64,000 nucleotides of DNA, from NCBI GenBank assembly GCA_028280345.1, contig JANQLY010000014.1, positions 1 through 64,000 on the forward strand. The letters are read 5' to 3'. The position numbers and the translations under genes were made by a program. The notes beneath the pieces are model-generated. The model did not search any database, was not told where the DNA came from, and was given only the letters and a program-made list of their open reading frames with translations. Positions 53,461 to 63,541 of this stretch are shown piece after piece; within the stretch, counting starts at the first letter, position 1, and each line of letters starts with the position of its first letter. Source of the stretch: Pseudomonadales bacterium (GTDB lineage Bacteria > Pseudomonadota > Gammaproteobacteria > Pseudomonadales > UBA7239).

Positions 53461-55185
53461 CTAATGTGGTTTCTCCATAGATTGCTCATTCTGTGCAAGC
53501 AGAATCGTTGCCGTCTCTTCATTTTCCATCACGCTAAAGTAGACCTGATTACCTCCGGCTTCTCGTGCCGCTGCAAGGTTCGTCTCAACAATGCCCACAA
53601 ACTCCTCAGCATTAAACGTTGCACCCGGGCGCACACAGCAGACGCCGACACTACACGTCAGCAATCCCTTTTCCACCGAACGATTAACAATGTATTGACT
53701 ATTAATCGTTTTAATCGCCTCTTCACCCGCTTTTTTCGCGGCCTCGGGATAACACTCTGGCAAAATAACCGCAAACTTGTCGCCACCAAAGCGAGCCACA
53801 AGGTCTTCTGAACGCCGAAAGTTTTCCACCAGTGCAGTGGCCACTTTGTTAAGGCACTCATCGCCTTGTGCACGCCCGTAATCGCGATTAAAGCTGTCAA
53901 AACCGTCAATATCTACCAGCATCAACGCCAGATAACGCTGATGGCGTCGCATTCTCGACCATTCTGCAATCAGTACCTCATCAAATACGCGACGATTAGC
54001 CACCCCCGTGACATTATCAATCGGCGCCATGTGTTTCACTTGTTCATTAGACTGCTGCAAATGGAATTCAAGATCGCGGCGGTAGTTTAGTTCGCTGCGC
54101 TGCACACTGTTCGATCGCTGCAGCTCGGTCAGACTATCGGCGAGGCGCGCAATGAATTCATCGATATAGCGACTTAATAAACCAATTTCATCATTAGATT
54201 TGGAATCCAGCTGCATATACAAATCATCGGTTTCATGCACTTCCCGCACATGTTCGGCGACTTTTAATATCGGCTTCACGACAAATTTCCGAATCAGAAA
54301 AAACGACAGGATAAAAATCAACAGGCCCCCGACGACGAGCCATAAAATCATTTCATTAATCAGCTTTCTACCCAGTGCCGCGAGGGATTTCTCCTCTGCC
54401 ACTGTTATCAATACATATTGCCCATTAGCCGTGACGATTACACTGCTTGCCACGAGCCTATCGTCTTTCTCCACCATACTTGACTGTCGGGAGCGCGCCA
54501 GTTGTTGCGTAAATGCCTGCTGTTGTTCTGTCAGTGGCTGTCCAAGCAATGGACTGATCGTAAAAGCCACGCGTGTGCGTCGTTGCAATTCCGCCAACAT
54601 GTCGGCAGTCAGAAAACGTCCTATAAACAGGCGCCCCTGCTCCGGTCTCTGCCCCTGACTGTCCCTGATCGGCGCCATGGAAAACAGGAAAGTAAACTCC
54701 GGCTGCGCATAAATACCGGAAAACATCCCCATCTTGCGTTGCAGCTGTTCAAGGTTTATCTCGTAATCGGCGAAACGCGCTACCTGATCACGATATTCAA
54801 TCGGCACAACACTGGCTATTTCCCGGTTTGCCACATAACCACTCCACACCAGTTGATCCTGGCTATCAATATAGAGAATCACATCAATGTTGTTGGCCAC
54901 AAAATCCGCGTGAGATAGACGCTCTTCAATGAATCCCGGATTGCGCTGCGCCATAAACTGATAGGTTTCCTGCGACTGCGACCAGTCGCGAGCCGTCACT
55001 TCAAGGCTATCGATATGGTAGAGAAAGGCATTGATACTGCGCCGCAAATCCTTGCTAACCCGTTCCCGATCCATCTCTTCAAACGGAGGCATGATCACTG
55101 CGTTCGACAACCAGGCACCGGCAAGCCCAAACAGCGATATAACCAGGAGCAATATAAAAGGGAATTTATATTTTATGGAAGCCAT
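53461..55185 (-). CDS. CHASE4-like/HAMP/GGDEF protein with variant GGDKF motif
   Basis: A 574-residue membrane protein: helix 1 (about 8-28), a periplasmic CHASE4-type domain (about 40-260, with DWSQSQETYQFMAQRN), helix 2 (about 280-298), HAMP (about 300-350), a short coiled coil and a GGDEF domain (about 400-560). The RxxD inhibitory site (RSED) is kept, but the signature reads GGDKF (467-471), read directly as GGC-GAC-AAG-TTT. Lys replaces a Glu needed for metal-assisted cyclase activity, so diguanylate cyclase activity may be lost and the protein may act as a c-di-GMP binder. Cysteine pair TCSVGVCC lies near the end. Confidence 0.88.
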   Translation of the reverse strand: MASIKYKFPFILLLVISLFGLAGAWLSNAVIMPPFEEMDRERVSKDLRRSINAFLYHIDSLEVTARDWSQSQETYQFMAQRNPGFIEERLSHADFVANNIDVILYIDSQDQLVWSGYVANREIASVVPIEYRDQVARFADYEINLEQLQRKMGMFSGIYAQPEFTFLFSMAPIRDSQGQRPEQGRLFIGRFLTADMLAELQRRTRVAFTISPLLGQPLTEQQQAFTQQLARSRQSSMVEKDDRLVASSVIVTANGQYVLITVAEEKSLAALGRKLINEMILWLVVGGLLIFILSFFLIRKFVVKPILKVAEHVREVHETDDLYMQLDSKSNDEIGLLSRYIDEFIARLADSLTELQRSNSVQRSELNYRRDLEFHLQQSNEQVKHMAPIDNVTGVANRRVFDEVLIAEWSRMRRHQRYLALMLVDIDGFDSFNRDYGRAQGDECLNKVATALVENFRRSEDLVARFGGDKFAVILPECYPEAAKKAGEEAIKTINSQYIVNRSVEKGLLTCSVGVCCVRPGATFNAEEFVGIVETNLAAAREAGGNQVYFSVMENEETATILLAQNEQSMEKPH

Positions 55186-55383
55186 TATAGGTACACTGTC
55201 GACAATGGGTCAGTTTAAGCATAGTCCACAATCCAGACATCTGCTGAAAACTTACCCATTACACTCGCAGCCCTTGTATAAATACAAAATTCCTGAAATA
55301 ACAGTCGCTTACGGGGTATTACGCATATTAAAGACTGCAAAGCTCCTTTAATTTACGCCAGTCTATAGATAATCATAGAAAGG

Positions 55384-57822
55384 ATGAGCAGTATTTCTAC
55401 CCTTATTCACTCCATCAAAAGTGGTCAGCTCCGCGAAAACATTGAAGAACGCTTTGGCCGTTGGGGGCACTTTGCCTACCGTCACGCCTGGCTTGTCATA
55501 TTGTTTAATAGCCTGCTGCTTGGGCTCCTGATCGCACAGACAGAAAAACTGCAGATCGATACCACCATGGAATCGTTCTTTCAGGAAGATGATCCGGCAC
55601 GTATACGTTACAACGAATTCCGTCAACAATTTGGCCGCGATGACAAAGTCATTATTGCGATAGAGACCGATGAGGTTTTTGATCTCGAGTTTCTTGCCAG
55701 ATTACGCGACTTGCACAGAGAAATTGAAGCGCGCGTACCATTTTTGCATCAGGTAGACAGCCTGATCAACGCGCGCCAGACCCTCGGGGAAGACGATGAG
55801 CTGCTAGTACAGGATTTTCTTGAAGAGTGGCCGCAAAATGACAGCGACCTCGCGCGCCTGAAACAACAAGCGCTGAATAACCCGGTTTATATCAATAGCT
55901 TTGTTTCTGCCGACAGTACTCTCGCTGTCATTATGGTGGAGAACGAGAGTTTCAAATATCTCCAGGATGAACTGGACATTCTCGATAATTTTGACGATAG
56001 CCTTGAAAGCTCACCCCACGACTCCGAATCTGACATTGTTTATCTAACCGATGTCGACAATACCGCAATTCTCGATAGTTTCAGCGAAATTCTTGCCGAG
56101 TTTGATGCACCTGATTTTAAAATTCACGCATCTTCAGGCCCTTATATGACGGCGTGGTTTCTCAATACCGTCAAAAATAATATGGCCACGTATACGAGCC
56201 TGTCGGTGCTCGCCATTGCTTTCTTTCTATTTATTATTTTTCGCCGTCTTGTAATGGTATTTCTGCCACTCAGTGTTTCTATTCTCGCCATGCTCGCAGC
56301 CATGGGTGTCATGGCTGCACTGGGCATACGCCTGAGCTTTTCCATGCAGATCGTGCCATCATTTTTGATTGCTGTCGGCGTCGGCAATTCCGTGCATATC
56401 TTTACCGTCTTCTTTCAAGCAATTAATCGCGGCGAAAACAAGCAGGATGCACTTGCCTATGCACTGCAACACTCGGGCCTTGCTATCCTGATGACCGGCC
56501 TCACCACAGCAGGTAGTCTGCTATCGTTTTTATCATCCAATATGAAGCCAATTATTGAGTTCGGCATGATGACACCACTCGGCGTTCTGTTTGCGCTGTA
56601 TTTCTCACTGGTGCTGCTACCGGCATTAATCGCTGTTTTTCCAATGAGCCTGAAGATCAGGCAGGTTGGCAAACAGCGAGTCAGGAACCTGCTGGTCAGC
56701 TGTGGTAATTTTTCCTATCGCAACGCAAAACTCGTGCTCGCTATCTGGATTATCACCGCAGGTACGGCACTGTTTTTTGCATCAAAATTGCAATTCTCGT
56801 TTCTTATCTACAACAACCTGCCCCAGGGGCACTTCCTGCTTGAAGCCACACGCAAAGTGGATGAGAACCTCGCTGGTACCGGCCCGCTTGAGCTGATTTT
56901 CGATACCGGTGTAGACGGCGGTGTAAAAAATCCTGACTTCCTCAATCGCATGGATGAGATTTCAAAACTCACAGAGCAGTACCCATTTAAAAAATCTGTT
57001 TCTGTTATCGATATCAACAAGGAGTTACATCAGGCACTACACGAAAATGATCCGGACTACTATCGCATTCCCCAGGATCCGCAAGTCATTTCCCAGGAAT
57101 TACTGTTGTTTGAAAACAGTGGTGTCGATGATCTTGAGCTATTCGTTGACAGCCAGTTTCGTCAGGCACGCATGACAATGATTTCACCGATGCAGGATGC
57201 GGTCATTTTTAATCCTATCATCGAAGACTTTATGCAGGACGTGCGCGGCATACTTGGCGATCAATACAATGTGGAAACCACCGGCATCATGGATTTGTCG
57301 TTTAACATCTTCACCGAAATGCATGTTTCCATGGCAACTACCTATATCATCGCCTTTATTATTATCACACCGCTAATGATTTTTCTGATTGGCAGTGTGC
57401 GCATTGGTTTTGCCAGCATGCTACCGAATCTGATTCCAATTATTGTCACACTCGGCGTCATGGGTGCGTTTGATATTTATCTCACCGCTGCGACTTTACT
57501 TACTGGCAGTATTGCCATCGGACTGGTAGTGGACGACACGATCCACTTTATGCATAACTTCCAGCGCTACTTTGCTCAAACCAATGATATTCGTCTCGCG
57601 ATTGAAAAAACTCTCGAAACAACGGGTCAGGCTATTTTCTTTACAACCATTGTGCTGACCACCGCGTTTTTTATTTTTATGCTCAATGAAGTCACAGAAT
57701 GGGCACATTTTGGTTTTATTACCGGCCTGTGCATTACCACTGCTCTGCTTGCCGATATTTTTCTCGCGCCTGCATTGGTAACACTACTCAACAAAAACCG
57801 GGTTGCAGCCCCCGCCGGATAG
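55384..57822 (+). CDS. RND/MMPL-family transporter
   Basis: An 812-residue RND superfamily exporter with about 12 helices in two similar halves. Each half has a helix, a large periplasmic loop (about 40-250 and 455-620) and a block of five helices. Motifs include GVGNSVHIFTVFFQA and IAIGLVVDDTIHFMHNF, with the Asp pair used for proton relay in the second half, as in MmpL and hopanoid transporters. Relatives move lipids or hydrophobic compounds. It is alone, divergent from the GGDEF gene, and convergent with the iron ABC operon. The cargo is unknown. Confidence 0.9.
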   Translation: MSSISTLIHSIKSGQLRENIEERFGRWGHFAYRHAWLVILFNSLLLGLLIAQTEKLQIDTTMESFFQEDDPARIRYNEFRQQFGRDDKVIIAIETDEVFDLEFLARLRDLHREIEARVPFLHQVDSLINARQTLGEDDELLVQDFLEEWPQNDSDLARLKQQALNNPVYINSFVSADSTLAVIMVENESFKYLQDELDILDNFDDSLESSPHDSESDIVYLTDVDNTAILDSFSEILAEFDAPDFKIHASSGPYMTAWFLNTVKNNMATYTSLSVLAIAFFLFIIFRRLVMVFLPLSVSILAMLAAMGVMAALGIRLSFSMQIVPSFLIAVGVGNSVHIFTVFFQAINRGENKQDALAYALQHSGLAILMTGLTTAGSLLSFLSSNMKPIIEFGMMTPLGVLFALYFSLVLLPALIAVFPMSLKIRQVGKQRVRNLLVSCGNFSYRNAKLVLAIWIITAGTALFFASKLQFSFLIYNNLPQGHFLLEATRKVDENLAGTGPLELIFDTGVDGGVKNPDFLNRMDEISKLTEQYPFKKSVSVIDINKELHQALHENDPDYYRIPQDPQVISQELLLFENSGVDDLELFVDSQFRQARMTMISPMQDAVIFNPIIEDFMQDVRGILGDQYNVETTGIMDLSFNIFTEMHVSMATTYIIAFIIITPLMIFLIGSVRIGFASMLPNLIPIIVTLGVMGAFDIYLTAATLLTGSIAIGLVVDDTIHFMHNFQRYFAQTNDIRLAIEKTLETTGQAIFFTTIVLTTAFFIFMLNEVTEWAHFGFITGLCITTALLADIFLAPALVTLLNKNRVAAPAG

Positions 57823-57855
57823 CTATGCCGAGACAGCCATTATGTCGAAAAACAA

Positions 57856-58884
57856 TCATGTCGGAAAAATTATTCTGTGTTGTAAATCCAGACGCACCGG
57901 CAATGTTTCGCCAATATCCTTATCAATATGGCTGTGAATGGCACATAGTATCACCTGGCCATCCGGCAGCTTGAGTGAATAAACCGTTTCTGCACCGCCG
58001 AATTTTTTGTCTACGATCTCAAGGCGCAATTCGCTGCTTTCGTCGTAAATAATGTCGTCAGGGCGAATCAATACCTCCTGACTCTTGCCCTCACTATCCG
58101 GCAACACGCAGAAATCGAGCGCTTTATTCAAGCCATTACTGTCAGCAGTCGTTTTAATCAAGGTGCCCTGACCGATAAACTGTGCGACAAAACGGCTCGC
58201 AGGGCTGTGATACACCGCGTAGGGGCTATCCCATTGCATCAGTTCTCCCTGTTGCATAACGGCCACTTTATCGGCAATCAGAAAAGCTTCCTGCTGGTCA
58301 TGGGTCACCACAAGTGCTGTCATATTATGTTGTTTGAACAAATCGCGTACCTCACGCGCCAGCTGCTCACGCAACCCCGCGTCAAGACTTGAAAACGGCT
58401 CATCCATTAACAGCAAATCAGGTCGTGTTGCCATCGCTCGCGCCAGTGCGACACGTTGCTGCTGCCCGCCTGACAATTCATGGGGGTAAACCTTGCGATA
58501 CTTTTCCAGGCCAACCAACTTAAGCAGAACATCAAGGCGGCGCAGTTTGTCGTCGCCGGACAACTGCCGCGCACCGAAGAGAATATTTTTTTCCACGCTC
58601 AGGTGGGGAAACAGGGCAAAATCCTGAAACACCATACCGATACGGCGCTTTTCCGCCGGCAACATAGTACTCGCTGAAGACAACAAGTGGTTTTTCAACG
58701 TGATGCTACCGGATGCAACACTTTCAAAACCTGCAATTGCACGTAACAATGTGGTTTTACCACAGCCAGATGGGCCGAGCAGACAGCCGATCTCACCCTC
58801 TTCCAGAGTCAGGGAAAAGTTTTTTACTGCTTCAATTTCCCCGTAGGAAACAGAGACATTGTCGATCACCAACCGCGAAGACAT
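57856..58884 (-). CDS. fbpC: Ferric iron ABC transporter ATP-binding protein
   Basis: A 342-residue ABC ATPase from ATG 58884, where GGGAG lies seven bases upstream; a TTG at 58890 is an alternative. Walker A GPSGCGKTT, signature LSGGQQQR, Walker B LLLMDEPFSSLD and the switch His (VTHDQ) are intact. The C-terminal part (about 240-342) is a TOBE-type regulatory domain. It powers the permease encoded just upstream, with the two stop/start codons seven bases apart. The best match by neighbours is FbpC of ferric iron uptake. Confidence 0.92.
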   Translation of the reverse strand: MSSRLVIDNVSVSYGEIEAVKNFSLTLEEGEIGCLLGPSGCGKTTLLRAIAGFESVASGSITLKNHLLSSASTMLPAEKRRIGMVFQDFALFPHLSVEKNILFGARQLSGDDKLRRLDVLLKLVGLEKYRKVYPHELSGGQQQRVALARAMATRPDLLLMDEPFSSLDAGLREQLAREVRDLFKQHNMTALVVTHDQQEAFLIADKVAVMQQGELMQWDSPYAVYHSPASRFVAQFIGQGTLIKTTADSNGLNKALDFCVLPDSEGKSQEVLIRPDDIIYDESSELRLEIVDKKFGGAETVYSLKLPDGQVILCAIHSHIDKDIGETLPVRLDLQHRIIFPT

Positions 58885-58890
58885 GCTCAA

Positions 58891-60555
58891 CTACTCCCGG
58901 TATTGCAGGTTCATGGCTTTGACCAGCAGTATAACCGGTACCAGACCAATCAGCACAATCGCGAGCGCTGGAAACGCGGATTCTGCCAGACGCTCGTCTG
59001 CTGCAAGCTCATAGGCGCGCACCGCCAGCGTATTGTAATTAAACGGTCGCAATATCAATGTTGCAGGCAGCTCTTTCAGCACATCGACAAATACCAGGAT
59101 TAGCGCCGTCATCATACTGATACGTAACATAGGGAAGTGAACACGGGTAAGCACCTGTGCAGGCGTATGCCCCAGGGATCGCGCCGCTTCATCAAGCGTG
59201 GGTTTTATTTTTAACAAACCGGACTCCACCGTTTGCAAGGAGACCGATAAAAAGCGCACTACGTAGGCAAACACCAGCGCAACTACCGTGCCGCTGAGTA
59301 ACAGTCCAGTAGATATATCAAACTGACTGCGCATCCATGCATCGAGTTGATTATCAAACCACGCAAACGGAATAATGACACCGACGGCAATAACTGTTCC
59401 TGGAATCGCATAGCCCATACCCGACACGCGCACGGAGATATTTTCAAAACCACCGTTATTAATTCGCTTGCCATAGGCGAGAAACACCGCAACCACAAGA
59501 CAACACAGTGACGCCATTACCGCAAGCGAAAAGCTATGAAGTACAAGCTTGAGAAAGTCACCATCAAAAGCGTACTCCCAGGTTTCTATTGCCCACACAC
59601 TCAATTGCAAACACGGCAGAATAAAGCCAAACGCAATAGCAGCAAAGCAGATCGCGAAAGCAATAGCACCACGAACACCACGCAACCGCACTCTGGCAAG
59701 ATACTTTTGCCGCGAAGAGGTGTGGTGATAACGCATTTTCAAACGCGACCATCGCTCCAGTACAATCAACACAAACACAAACAGCAGTAGCAAAGACGAC
59801 AGCTGTGCCGCAGTTTGTAGTTCGCCGAGGCCAAACCAGGTACGAAAAATACCCGTGGTAAAGGTATTCACACCGAAATATTGTACCGTGCCGTAATCGG
59901 CAAGGGTTTCCATAAGCGCCAAACTCATACCTGCCACAATCGCCGGACGCGCCAGTGGTAATGCAACAAAGCACAGCGTACGCCACGGGCCATTACCGAG
60001 GCTGCGACTCACTTCGAGTACCGCTGTAGACTGTTCGAGAAACGCCGCGCGTGTAATCAGATAGACATAGGGATAAAGCACAAGCGACAACATGCATACC
60101 GCACCACCCACGGAGCGGATTTCCGGGAACCAATAGTCGCCATAGCCCCAGCCAAACCAGTCGCGCAACATGGTTTGTACCGGACCGGAAAAGTCCAGCA
60201 TGCCAGTATAGGTATAGGCGATGATGTAAGCCGGCATGGCCATCGGCAACAACAAGGCCCAGTCGAAAAAACGCCTGCCTGGGAACTCGCACATACTTGT
60301 GAGCCACGCACCACTCACACCGATCATAAAAGTACCAAAGCCAACGCCGAGCATTAACAGTAATGAATTCGACACATAATCCTTGAGCACCGTATCTGCC
60401 AGATGTTGCCAGACGTCACCAAACGGCTGCGCCAGACTCGACATCACCACAAGAACCGGCAGCACAATCGCCAGCGCCACAAAAAGCAAACCGGCCCGCC
60501 ACAAAGTGACCGACCGGTTCATACCTCGATTGTAAATGCTTTGGGACAGCTGCAA
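58891..60555 (-). CDS. fbpB: Ferric iron ABC transporter permease
   Basis: A 554-residue fused permease with about 12 helices and two EAA-type loops: VLEVSRSLGNGPWRTLCFVALPLARPAI in the first half and LDEAARSLGHTPAQVLTRVHFPMLR in the second. This two-in-one layout is typical of FbpB/AfuB. The start is taken as TTG 60555 because AGGA lies six bases upstream, although ATG 60522 is possible. The binding-protein gene ends 30 bases ahead and fbpC follows immediately, giving a complete transporter. It moves Fe(III) across the inner membrane. Confidence 0.92.
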   Translation of the reverse strand: MQLSQSIYNRGMNRSVTLWRAGLLFVALAIVLPVLVVMSSLAQPFGDVWQHLADTVLKDYVSNSLLLMLGVGFGTFMIGVSGAWLTSMCEFPGRRFFDWALLLPMAMPAYIIAYTYTGMLDFSGPVQTMLRDWFGWGYGDYWFPEIRSVGGAVCMLSLVLYPYVYLITRAAFLEQSTAVLEVSRSLGNGPWRTLCFVALPLARPAIVAGMSLALMETLADYGTVQYFGVNTFTTGIFRTWFGLGELQTAAQLSSLLLLFVFVLIVLERWSRLKMRYHHTSSRQKYLARVRLRGVRGAIAFAICFAAIAFGFILPCLQLSVWAIETWEYAFDGDFLKLVLHSFSLAVMASLCCLVVAVFLAYGKRINNGGFENISVRVSGMGYAIPGTVIAVGVIIPFAWFDNQLDAWMRSQFDISTGLLLSGTVVALVFAYVVRFLSVSLQTVESGLLKIKPTLDEAARSLGHTPAQVLTRVHFPMLRISMMTALILVFVDVLKELPATLILRPFNYNTLAVRAYELAADERLAESAFPALAIVLIGLVPVILLVKAMNLQYRE

Positions 60556-60585
60556 ATTAATTCCTGTCAGTTAACCTCACGGCTG

Positions 60586-61617
60586 CTACTTCCAGCCTGC
60601 CCGGTCCATCACTTTAACCGCTTCCGCGTTGAATTCACCGAGTTTTGCCATATCAATGTCATCGCCTTTGAATTCGCCCCAGGATTTAAGCAGTTCACTG
60701 CTTTCCACACCTTCACGCACCGGGTACTCATTATTCACTTCCGCATACCACTGTTGGCTTTCTTCCGCTACTAAAAACTCTAGTAACTGAATCGCTGCCG
60801 CTTTGTTCGGTGCTGACTGTATCACACCAGCACCACTGACATTAACATGGGTACCACGGCCCTCTTGATCCGGCCAGAACAACCCAACCTGGGCCGCTGC
60901 CTCTTGTTGTTTTTCATCCTTACCGGTAATCATTGCACCGAGATAATAACTGTTGACCACTGCAATATCACACTGACCAGCTGCCACAGCCTTGATTTGA
61001 TCGCGATCCCCTCCCTGTGGCGGGCGCGCCATATTCTTCACTATTCCCTTCGACCAGGCCTCAGTCGCCTCAAGGCCCTGATTAACGATCATGCTCGCAA
61101 CCAGCGATTGATTATAAATATTGCTCGACGAGCGAATGCAGATGCGCCCTTTCCATTTTTCATCAACCAGTGCTGCATAGCTGGATAATTCTTCGGCCTT
61201 AACGCGATCTTTCGCATACACAATCACACGCGCGCGTTTCGATAAGCCAAACCACAGGCCCGTTGGCTCGCGCAGACTCTCCGGTACCACCGTTTCCAGT
61301 GTCTGAGAACTGATTGGCTGTAATACACCCGCTTGTTGCGCACGATAGAGGCGACCCGCATCAGTAGTAATCAACAAATCCGCTGGCGAGTTTTTGCCTT
61401 CACTTTGCAAGCGGGTTAACAGTGCATCACCTTTGCCCGTAACAAGGTTCACAACAATGCCGGTTTCTTCGGTAAAGCGGTCAAGCAAGGGCTTGATCAA
61501 CTTTTCCTTGCGCGCAGAGTAGACATTCACTTCATCAGCGCTAACGGGGGTACTGACAAATACAGCAAGTGCCAGAAAAGCAGGAAGCAGAAGCCTGAGA
61601 ACATTATTTTGAAACAT
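60586..61617 (-). CDS. fbpA: Ferric iron ABC transporter substrate-binding protein
   Basis: A 343-residue periplasmic binding protein with signal peptide (FLALAVFVSTPVSA). The family start EVNVYSARKEKLIKPLLDRF, the stretch TGKGDALLTRLQSEGKNSPADLLITTDAGRL and the paired tyrosines of NSYYLG match FutA/FbpA-type ferric iron binders, where the tyrosines coordinate Fe(III). It is first in the fbpABC operon. A candidate Fur box (61659-61673) lies about 42 bases upstream of ATG 61617, consistent with induction by iron shortage. Confidence 0.93.
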   Translation of the reverse strand: MFQNNVLRLLLPAFLALAVFVSTPVSADEVNVYSARKEKLIKPLLDRFTEETGIVVNLVTGKGDALLTRLQSEGKNSPADLLITTDAGRLYRAQQAGVLQPISSQTLETVVPESLREPTGLWFGLSKRARVIVYAKDRVKAEELSSYAALVDEKWKGRICIRSSSNIYNQSLVASMIVNQGLEATEAWSKGIVKNMARPPQGGDRDQIKAVAAGQCDIAVVNSYYLGAMITGKDEKQQEAAAQVGLFWPDQEGRGTHVNVSGAGVIQSAPNKAAAIQLLEFLVAEESQQWYAEVNNEYPVREGVESSELLKSWGEFKGDDIDMAKLGEFNAEAVKVMDRAGWK

Positions 61618-61658
61618 GGGATACAGCCCTTTAAATCTAACGATTAATCAGAAGCAAA

Positions 61659-61673
61659 TAGTAAGCATTCTCA
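61659..61673 (-). promoter_or_regulatory. Candidate Fur box upstream of fbpA
   Basis: On the minus strand TGAGAATGCTTACTA matches the 7-1-7 Fur pattern TGATAATNATTATCA at 10 of 14 informative positions. It lies about 42 bases upstream of the iron transporter start, the expected place for iron repression. Confidence 0.5.
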
Positions 61674-61721
61674 TTTAAATGTCAATTGATATCTGTCAAT
61701 ACTCCCGCTGACAGAGAAAGT

Positions 61722-61765
61722 ACTGACATTAAAAAAGCCGCAGATGCGGCTTTTTTAATGTCAGT
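61722..61765. terminator. Perfect 21-base-arm terminator after the acyl-CoA synthetase gene
   Basis: Arms of 21 bases pair perfectly around a two-base GA centre, with GCCGCA / TGCGGC at the core and AAAAAA / TTTTTT flanking, so it works in either direction. It lies just past the stop codon of the AMP-binding gene and before the fbpA promoter. Confidence 0.9.
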
Positions 61766-61777
61766 GACAAACTGGTG

Positions 61778-63406
61778 TTATTCAGTACGCCCTTCATCGG
61801 CATACTGATCTGCAATTTCACGCAGCTTGTTCTTCGCCACTTTCTCGAGTGTGGCACGGGGCATTTCTTCTATAAAATAAATCGCACGCGGGCGTTTAAA
61901 GTCAGCGAGGCCCTTCTCACACTCTTGCATAATCCTCTCGCGAATTTCCTGCTCGCTAAGCGCAGTCCACGCACCCTTAATCGCAAACACCACAGGCACT
62001 TCGTCGAGCATATCGTGCTTCTGCGCCACCACAGCTACTTCTTCAAACGTGCCCTGATCAAACAACCCACCGATAAACTCTTCAACCTGACGCGCCGAAA
62101 CGTTTTCCGCGCCCACTTTCAATACATCCTTGTCGCGATCGGCAAAATACATATAACCGTCTTCACCCAAACGCGCCATATCACCAGTGTGGAACCAACC
62201 ATCTTTGGTAAACGCCTTCTCCATAGCTTCGGGGTTTTTGTAGTACTCATAGAAAATCTGTACACCGCGGGTACCTTTGATATAAAGATCACCATTCTCA
62301 CCCACATCACAGTATTCACCGGTTTCGGGATTAATAATCGCAAAGTCATAACCGGGGCTTGGTACACCGATATTCATTTCCGGGGAATCCTGGAAAATAT
62401 CGGAGCGAGTTGCCCAGCCAACCGTTTCGGTCATGCCCCAGGTCGCCATCGTAGTGACTTTCCAGTAATCCTCAACACCGTGCAACTTCACCCCGGTCGC
62501 CCAGGTCTTGTAGAAGTGCTCGGGGATTTCCTGGGCACCGATCGCCTTGAAGGTAAACGGAATCATCGAAGCGCGTGTACATTTGTATTTCACCGATACT
62601 TCCCAGAACTTACTCGCAGAGAACTTCGGTTGTAGCACAACGGTTGCGCCCGCCCACATCATCGACCAGAAAGACCAGCATTGCGCATTGATATGGAAAC
62701 ACGGCAGGAAGCACAGGTAGACATCGGAACTGTCAGCATAAATATTTTGTGAATTGGAACGGCCACCCCACAGCGCATTGGCGTGGGTGTGTACTACCGC
62801 TTTCGGACGCGACGTAGTACCCGAGGTAAACTGGATACCTACCGGCAACATCGGCTCCGGCTCGCGCGCCGGCGCTTCATCACCATGGCCATAGAGGCTG
62901 TCAAACAGCGGGTGATCATGTTTTTGATCGTCTTCTGCCGGCTCCCCGGAATTATCTTCAGTGACAACAAACCACGGAATGCTTTTTGCGTTATCGGCCA
63001 GCGCGTGAATGAATTTCGGCTGGGTAATACAACCTACTGCTTCGGAGTGCTCGGCAAAGTAAGTTAGCTCATCGCCAACACAACGGGTGTTAGTGGTCAC
63101 AGCCACAGAACCAATAATGGAAGAGGCATACCAGGCAATCATCATTTCCGGACAATTCTCGGCGTGAATCAGCAGCTTGTCGCCCTTTTTCACACCTTTC
63201 GCGATCAGGCCACAGGCTACCTTGTTAATGTCTTCCCAGAACTGCTTGTAGGTCCAGGTTTTACTGTTGCCGTCTTTCGGCTCCCAGATCAGAAACTCCT
63301 TATCCGGTGTTTGCTCAGCCCAGAGTTTCGCGAGCCAGGGGACATCCTTACCGGCAAAGGCATATAGTTCGTTGGAATGAATTTGATCAAATTTGGGCGT
63401 GCTCAT
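61778..63406 (-). CDS. AMP-binding acyl-CoA synthetase
   Basis: A 542-residue ANL-superfamily ligase that activates a carboxylic acid with ATP and couples it to CoA. The A3 loop is FTSGTTSRPKAVVHTH, A5 includes ATWGMTETVGW, A7 and A8 read WFHTGDMARLGEDGYMYFADRDKDVLKVGAENVSA, and the C-terminal catalytic lysine lies in TLEKVAKNKLRE. Resemblance is to CaiC-type and medium- or branched-acyl ligases. Such enzymes often start steroid side-chain or terpenoid breakdown, matching the acyl-CoA dehydrogenase cluster at the other end of the window. The ATG at 63406 follows CCAGGT. Substrate unknown. Confidence 0.92.
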   Translation of the reverse strand: MSTPKFDQIHSNELYAFAGKDVPWLAKLWAEQTPDKEFLIWEPKDGNSKTWTYKQFWEDINKVACGLIAKGVKKGDKLLIHAENCPEMMIAWYASSIIGSVAVTTNTRCVGDELTYFAEHSEAVGCITQPKFIHALADNAKSIPWFVVTEDNSGEPAEDDQKHDHPLFDSLYGHGDEAPAREPEPMLPVGIQFTSGTTSRPKAVVHTHANALWGGRSNSQNIYADSSDVYLCFLPCFHINAQCWSFWSMMWAGATVVLQPKFSASKFWEVSVKYKCTRASMIPFTFKAIGAQEIPEHFYKTWATGVKLHGVEDYWKVTTMATWGMTETVGWATRSDIFQDSPEMNIGVPSPGYDFAIINPETGEYCDVGENGDLYIKGTRGVQIFYEYYKNPEAMEKAFTKDGWFHTGDMARLGEDGYMYFADRDKDVLKVGAENVSARQVEEFIGGLFDQGTFEEVAVVAQKHDMLDEVPVVFAIKGAWTALSEQEIRERIMQECEKGLADFKRPRAIYFIEEMPRATLEKVAKNKLREIADQYADEGRTE

Positions 63407-63541
63407 ACCTGGCTCCAGTGCGGTTTATTGCAAAACGAGCGCAGGATTGTAGCGAACCGGGGAAATCCGGCAATAGGTAATATGTCTATATCGACGCTAG
63501 CATCAACATCGGCCGTCGCAAATGGACCGACTGCCTGACAA

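Noticed and set aside
15532..61765. Intergenic hairpins considered as a dispersed repeat family
   Set aside because: Their stem sequences differ from one another and each sits just after a stop codon, so they are independent terminators.
61775..62635. A 286-codon open frame opposite the acyl-CoA synthetase
   Set aside because: It lies entirely antisense to a strongly supported gene, and its peptide shows no family features.
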